9,510 nt of DNA from assembly GCA_028065725.1 (NCBI GenBank), contig JAPTVL010000206.1, positions 1 to 9,510 on the forward strand, written 5' to 3'. The position numbers were made by a program, and so were the translations under genes. A model generated the notes under the pieces. That model was not told the origin of the DNA. It did no database searches and worked only from the letters and a program-made list of their open reading frames with translations. Source of the stretch: Betaproteobacteria bacterium (GTDB lineage: Bacteria > Pseudomonadota > Gammaproteobacteria > Burkholderiales > Rhodocyclaceae). Below, piece by piece: positions 7,058 to 9,510 of this stretch. How positions within the stretch are numbered: the stretch's first letter is position 1; each line of letters starts with the position of its first letter.

Positions 7058-9510
7058 TCAGGACTGCGCGCTCGGCGGCGCCGCCCGCGAGGGGTGGTGC
7101 GACGGCATGTGCACAGTGGCATGTTCATGCGGGCGTGCATCGATCTCCTCTTGACGGGCCTGTAGCCGCCTGTCCGACATCCAATGGAAGAACAACGGAA
7201 TGAAGAACACCGCGAGGAAGGTGGCGGCGAGCATCCCGCCAACGACTCCGGTGCCGACTGCGTGGCGCGCGCCGGCACCCGCGCCGGTGGAAATCGCCAG
7301 CGGCAGCACGCCGAGGATGAAGGCAAGCGAAGTCATCAGGATGGGGCGGAAGCGCAGGCGTGCAGCTTCCAGCGCGGCCGCCACGCTGGAATAGCCTTCC
7401 TGCTTTTTCAGTACGGCGAATTCGACGATCAGGATCGCGTTCTTCGCCGCCAGCCCCAGCAGCGTCACCAGACCGATCTGGAAGTACACGTCGTTGGTCA
7501 GCCCGCGCAGCCACACCGCGGCGAGCGCGCCGAAGGTGCCGAAGGGCAGCGCCATCAACACCGCGAACGGCAGCGACCATTTCTCGTACTGCGCGGCGAG
7601 GATGAGAAAGACCATCAGCACCGCCAGCCCCAGCGCGATGCCCGAGGTGCCGCTCGAGCGCTTTTCCTGGAACGAGGCGCTGGTCCATTCGTAGCTGAAG
7701 TCGGGTGGCAGGGTCTTCTTCGCGATCTCGTCGACGATGGCGAGCGCCTGCCCCGAGCTGATCCCGGGCACCGCGCTGCCCATGATCTTGACCGCCTGCA
7801 GGTTGTTGTAGCGGTCCAGCGTCTCCGGTCCGGACGAGAAGCTGATCCGCGCCAGCGCCGACATCGGCACCATCTCGCCCGACCGGTTGGGGACGAACAA
7901 TGCCGACACGTCCTGCGGCGTCTTGCGCGCGCCCGGCTCGGCCGACATCAGCACCTGCCAGGTGCGGCCGTATTTGTTGAAGTCGTTGACGTAATAGCTG
8001 CCGAGGGTGGCCGACAGCGTGCTGAACACGTCGTCGATCCTGACGCCGAGCATCTTCGCCTTCTCGCGGTCGACGTCGACATAGAGCTGCGGCACGTGCG
8101 GCCGCCACAGCGTCAGCACCTGGGCGAGGCGCTTGTCCTGCCGCGCAGCGGCGAGAAAGGCCTCGCTCACCTCGGCGAGCTTCTGCGGCCCGCCTTCGCC
8201 CCTGTTCTGGATGTAGAACTCGAAGCCGCCGGCATTGCCCAGCCCGAAAATCGGCGGCGGCGCGAACGCCAGCACCAGCGCCTCGCGGATGCCCGCAGTG
8301 GAACCCATCATCTCGCCGACCATCTGCTGGATGGTCTTGTCGCGCTCGTCCCAGTGGCGGGCCGCGACGAAGATCGTCGCGGCGCTGTTGCGGAAGCCGC
8401 CGCCGAGAAAATCCAGGCCGGCGAAGGCGACCACGTGTTCGACCGTGGCGTCCTTGCGCACGATCGCGTCGACCTGCTTCACCACCGCTTCGGTGCGCGA
8501 CAGCGCCGAGCCGTCTGGCAGATACACCGCGCTGATGTAATAACCCTGGTCCTCGTCCGGCACCAGGCTGCCGGGCGTGAACTTCCACAGGGTGACCGCG
8601 GCGGCGATCATCAGGAGGTAGATCGACAACGCCACCAGCGAGCGCCGCATGAGAAATTTCACGCCGCCCTGGTAGTGGTGGGTCATGCCGGCGAAACCGC
8701 GGTTGAAGGCGCGGAAGAAGCGCCCCGGCTCGTGCGGCTTCTCGCCCTTCAGCAACGCCACGCACAACGCCGGCGTCAGCGTCAGCGCGACGATGCCCGA
8801 GATCACCACCGAGATGGCAATCGTCACCGCAAACTGGCGGTACAGCTCGCCAGTCAGCCCGCCGAGGAAGGCGATCGGGATGAACACCGCGCACAGCACC
8901 AGCACGATCGCGATCACCGGCCCGGTGACTTCGCGCATCGCCAGCAACGCCGCCTCGCGCGGGGCTTTCTTTTCCTCGTGGATGATGCGCTCGATGTTCT
9001 CCAGCACCACGATGGCGTCGTCGACCACAATGCCGATGGCAAGCACCATGCCGAACAGCGTCAGCGTGTTGATCGAATAGCCGAGCAGCAGCAGGCCGAC
9101 GAAGGTGCCCAAGAGCGACACCGGAACGGCGAGAATGGGGATGAGCGTCGCGCGCCAGTTCTGCAGGAACACGAACACCACCAGCACCACCAGCAGGATC
9201 GCCTCGCCCAGCGTCTTCACCACCTCGCGGATCGACACCTCGACGAAGCGCGTGGTGTCGTAAGGCACGGCGTAATCGAGACCTTCCGGGAAGCGCTTCT
9301 TCAGTTCCTCGACCGTGCGCGTGACCTCGTCGCCGACTTCCAGGGCATTGGCGCCGGGCTGCAGGAAAATGCCCACCAGCGTCGCCGGCTTGCCGTTGTA
9401 GAGGCCGGCGAAGTCGTAATCCTTGGAGCCGAGTTCGACCCGCGCCACATCCTTCAGGTACAGCAGCGAGCCGTCCGCGTTGGCACGCACAACGATGTTC
9501 TCGAACTCTT
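7058..9510 (-). CDS. RND multidrug efflux permease (AcrB/MexB-type, HAE1), 5' end outside the window
   Basis: The inner-membrane, proton-driven trimeric pump of a tripartite drug-efflux system. The frame stays open to the right edge (codons to 9508 read EFENIV), so about 816 C-terminal residues are present and roughly 240 N-terminal residues, including TM1, are missing. Alignment from memory to E. coli AcrB is close throughout: PYDTTRFVEVSIREVVKTL, FLQNWRATLIP, SINTLTLFGMVLAIG, SLVPDEDQG, YVNDFNKYGR, RGLTNDVYFQIGL, RPILMTSLAFILGV. Counting from the codon at 9488-9490, the proton-relay residues are D157 and D158 (GIVVDDAIVV; AcrB D407/D408), K683 (AAKNAILIVEF; K940), R713 (R971) and T720 (T978). 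About eleven of twelve TM helices and parts of both porter halves are seen. The final 25 residues are a His/Pro-rich cytoplasmic tail (HEHATVHMPSHH). The membrane-fusion partner gene would normally precede it, beyond the window. Substrates cannot be assigned. Confidence 0.95.
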   Translation of the reverse strand, partial: EFENIVVRANADGSLLYLKDVARVELGSKDYDFAGLYNGKPATLVGIFLQPGANALEVGDEVTRTVEELKKRFPEGLDYAVPYDTTRFVEVSIREVVKTLGEAILLVVLVVFVFLQNWRATLIPILAVPVSLLGTFVGLLLLGYSINTLTLFGMVLAIGIVVDDAIVVLENIERIIHEEKKAPREAALLAMREVTGPVIAIVLVLCAVFIPIAFLGGLTGELYRQFAVTIAISVVISGIVALTLTPALCVALLKGEKPHEPGRFFRAFNRGFAGMTHHYQGGVKFLMRRSLVALSIYLLMIAAAVTLWKFTPGSLVPDEDQGYYISAVYLPDGSALSRTEAVVKQVDAIVRKDATVEHVVAFAGLDFLGGGFRNSAATIFVAARHWDERDKTIQQMVGEMMGSTAGIREALVLAFAPPPIFGLGNAGGFEFYIQNRGEGGPQKLAEVSEAFLAAARQDKRLAQVLTLWRPHVPQLYVDVDREKAKMLGVRIDDVFSTLSATLGSYYVNDFNKYGRTWQVLMSAEPGARKTPQDVSALFVPNRSGEMVPMSALARISFSSGPETLDRYNNLQAVKIMGSAVPGISSGQALAIVDEIAKKTLPPDFSYEWTSASFQEKRSSGTSGIALGLAVLMVFLILAAQYEKWSLPFAVLMALPFGTFGALAAVWLRGLTNDVYFQIGLVTLLGLAAKNAILIVEFAVLKKQEGYSSVAAALEAARLRFRPILMTSLAFILGVLPLAISTGAGAGARHAVGTGVVGGMLAATFLAVFFIPLFFHWMSDRRLQARQEEIDARPHEHATVHMPSHHPSRAAPPSAQS

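Noticed and set aside
7125..8894. A 589-codon minus-strand frame inside the RND gene
   Set aside because: An Arg/Ala-rich out-of-frame shadow; the real frame matches AcrB along its whole length.
1..9510. A novel defence, mobile or biosynthetic system
   Set aside because: All full-length genes belong to well-known families with intact motifs, and no direct repeats, integrase, transposase, toxin-antitoxin pair or array was found.

Overview
The window looks like a core-genome segment of a GC-rich Gram-negative bacterium, most likely a betaproteobacterium of the Rhodocyclales/Nitrosomonadales type. This is inferred from protein resemblance, high GC, a small periplasmic cytochrome c, an AcrB-type pump and the gene neighbours; no rRNA is present to settle it. 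No mobile element, CRISPR array, tRNA or rRNA was seen. The gene set is ordinary housekeeping, envelope and signalling, and I found no convincing undescribed multi-gene system.

Layout. The 3' end of a GNAT-type acyltransferase (OlsB-like, + strand) is followed at once by a PlsC-family acyltransferase (OlsA-like). Together they suggest a two-step ornithine-lipid pathway. The PlsC gene converges on and overlaps by 65 bp the 3' end of apaH (- strand). ApaH hydrolyses diadenosine tetraphosphate. A 78-bp divergent gap separates apaH from a two-gene + strand unit: a membrane-tethered glutaredoxin/GST-N-like protein, then the Rep DNA helicase, joined by an ATGA stop/start overlap.

Past rep there is a hairpin with a short T-run on the - strand. 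Everything from there to the right end lies on the - strand: a small secreted class I cytochrome c with a good sigma70-like promoter, a MASE3-GGDEF-EAL membrane c-di-GMP protein, and the C-terminal four-fifths of an RND efflux permease that runs off the right edge.

In the c-di-GMP protein the EAL phosphodiesterase half keeps every motif I can check. The GGDEF half reads SGDEF and has lost the RxxD inhibitory site, so a phosphodiesterase bias is likely. The pump keeps its proton-relay Asp-Asp, Lys, Arg and Thr residues. Its membrane-fusion partner would be expected upstream of the gene, beyond the right edge.

The cytochrome and c-di-GMP genes look less GC-rich by eye than rep and the pump gene. 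This was not computed.
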